NCBI GenBank assembly: GCA_946056345.1
Contig: CAMGJH010000108.1
Span: 1 to 5,130 of the forward strand
DNA: 5,130 nt
Direction of reading: 5' to 3'
DNA from: an uncultured Lentisphaeraceae bacterium
Lineage (GTDB): Bacteria; Verrucomicrobiota; Kiritimatiellia; RFP12; DVOR01
Both the position numbers and the translations under genes were made by a program. The notes under the pieces were generated by a model. That model saw only the letters and a list, made by a program, of their open reading frames with translations. It was not told the DNA's origin and did not search any database. This document shows, piece after piece, positions 5,040-5,130 of this stretch (positions are counted from its first letter, which is position 1; the number at the start of each line of letters is the position of its first letter).

Positions 5040-5077
5040 CACCCCCGGGTGGTTCTTCCGCTCAATCTCATTTTGGG

Positions 5078-5109
5078 CCCGGGCGCTTTACATTTTTATC
5101 CGCCCCGGG
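5078..5109. repeat. CCCGGG-based hairpin at the right edge
   Basis: Arms CCCGGGCG (5078-5085) and CGCCCCGGG (5101-5109) pair with one bulged base across a 15-base AT-rich loop. CCCGGG also occurs at 5044-5049, giving three copies within about 65 bp. The right arm would overlap the last codons of the upstream gene. No T-run follows on the minus strand. Confidence 0.35.
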
Positions 5110-5130
5110 TTCGCCTCGAGGTAGGCCCGG
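5088..5130 (-). CDS. C-terminal end of an upstream gene, partial
   Basis: Read from the right edge in the frame beginning at 5129, thirteen codons precede a TAA at 5090-5088 and encode R-A-Y-L-E-A-N-P-G-R-I-K-M. Ten of these codons end in G or C in a row, as in the neighbouring genes, and the peptide looks like an ordinary helical protein C-terminus. An alternative minus frame ends at TGA 5070-5068 but gives a Pro/Gly-rich peptide that looks less natural. The + strand frames show no start. Far too short to name; the gene body lies outside the window. Confidence 0.4.
   Translation of the reverse strand, partial: RAYLEANPGRIKM

Larger units (their letters stand above)
4820..5087. other. Non-coding spacer upstream of tolB (268 bp)
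   Basis: The stretch between the probable upstream stop and tolB has no supportable gene. It holds, from right to left, a CCCGGG-rich hairpin region, an inverted repeat at 5008-5039, a tandem GTTCAAC pair at 4906-4919, a palindrome at 4889-4901, a second ATTGCGC at 4862-4868 and the -10 box at 4827-4835. The long open frame on the minus strand here is an extension of tolB with no coding character that I can recognise. I see no tRNA or riboswitch. Confidence 0.6.

Noticed and set aside
4820..5071. TolB start at ATG 5071, adding 84 residues
   Set aside because: It would bury the signal peptide inside the protein and runs through a leader with palindromes, a tandem repeat and a promoter box.
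4820..5130. tRNA, small RNA or riboswitch ahead of tolB
   Set aside because: No cloverleaf, CCA end or recognised riboswitch core was found; the pairings seen are short and isolated.
1..5130. CRISPR array, insertion sequence or novel defence island
   Set aside because: No regularly spaced repeats, transposase, terminal inverted repeats or defence-type domains are visible; the window is mainly a housekeeping envelope cluster.

Overview
The window holds a compact, high-GC, leftward (minus-strand) gene cluster from a Gram-negative (diderm) bacterium. In transcription order it reads: the end of an upstream gene (right edge), a non-coding leader of about 270 bp, tolB, pal, a tatA/tatB-family gene, tatC, an RdgC-like gene, and an unrecognised cysteine-containing gene that runs off the left edge. 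Envelope genes (TolB with a signal peptide, Pal with a lipobox) show a cell with an outer membrane. I infer the PVC/Verrucomicrobiota side of the tree, perhaps Kiritimatiellia-like, from the Tol-Pal plus Tat layout and protein style. That assignment is weak, and a deltaproteobacterium-like lineage is not excluded.

Right edge (about 4820-5130): the last 14 codons of a probable minus-strand gene end at 5088. The spacer before tolB holds several GC-rich inverted repeats, a short palindrome, a 7-bp tandem repeat and a good extended -10 box. That box sits so close to tolB that the transcript would start at or next to the tolB ATG.

Middle (1644-4819): tolB and pal are 30 bp apart and encode the periplasmic propeller and the peptidoglycan-binding lipoprotein of the Tol-Pal envelope system. 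An 81-bp spacer with a strong GC hairpin separates them from tatB and tatC, whose stop and start codons overlap (TAATG). These encode the twin-arginine exporter of folded proteins. No tolQ, tolR, tolA or second tatA gene is present.

Left part (1-1639): an RdgC-like DNA-binding protein gene starts 4 bp after tatC, with its Shine-Dalgarno site inside the end of tatC. A last open frame of unknown function starts 8 bp after it. Its visible C-terminal part is extremely C-rich on the coding strand (G-rich on +) and encodes short Thr-Pro and Leu-Pro repeats.

The junctions from tatB onwards look translationally coupled, so at least tatB-tatC-rdgC-like-ORF should be one transcript, probably continuous with tolB-pal. 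I see no CRISPR array, insertion sequence, tRNA or rRNA. Most of the window is ordinary housekeeping envelope biology. The parts worth a second look are the operon partner RdgC-like gene, the repeat-rich orphan gene at the left edge, and the leaderless-looking tolB promoter.
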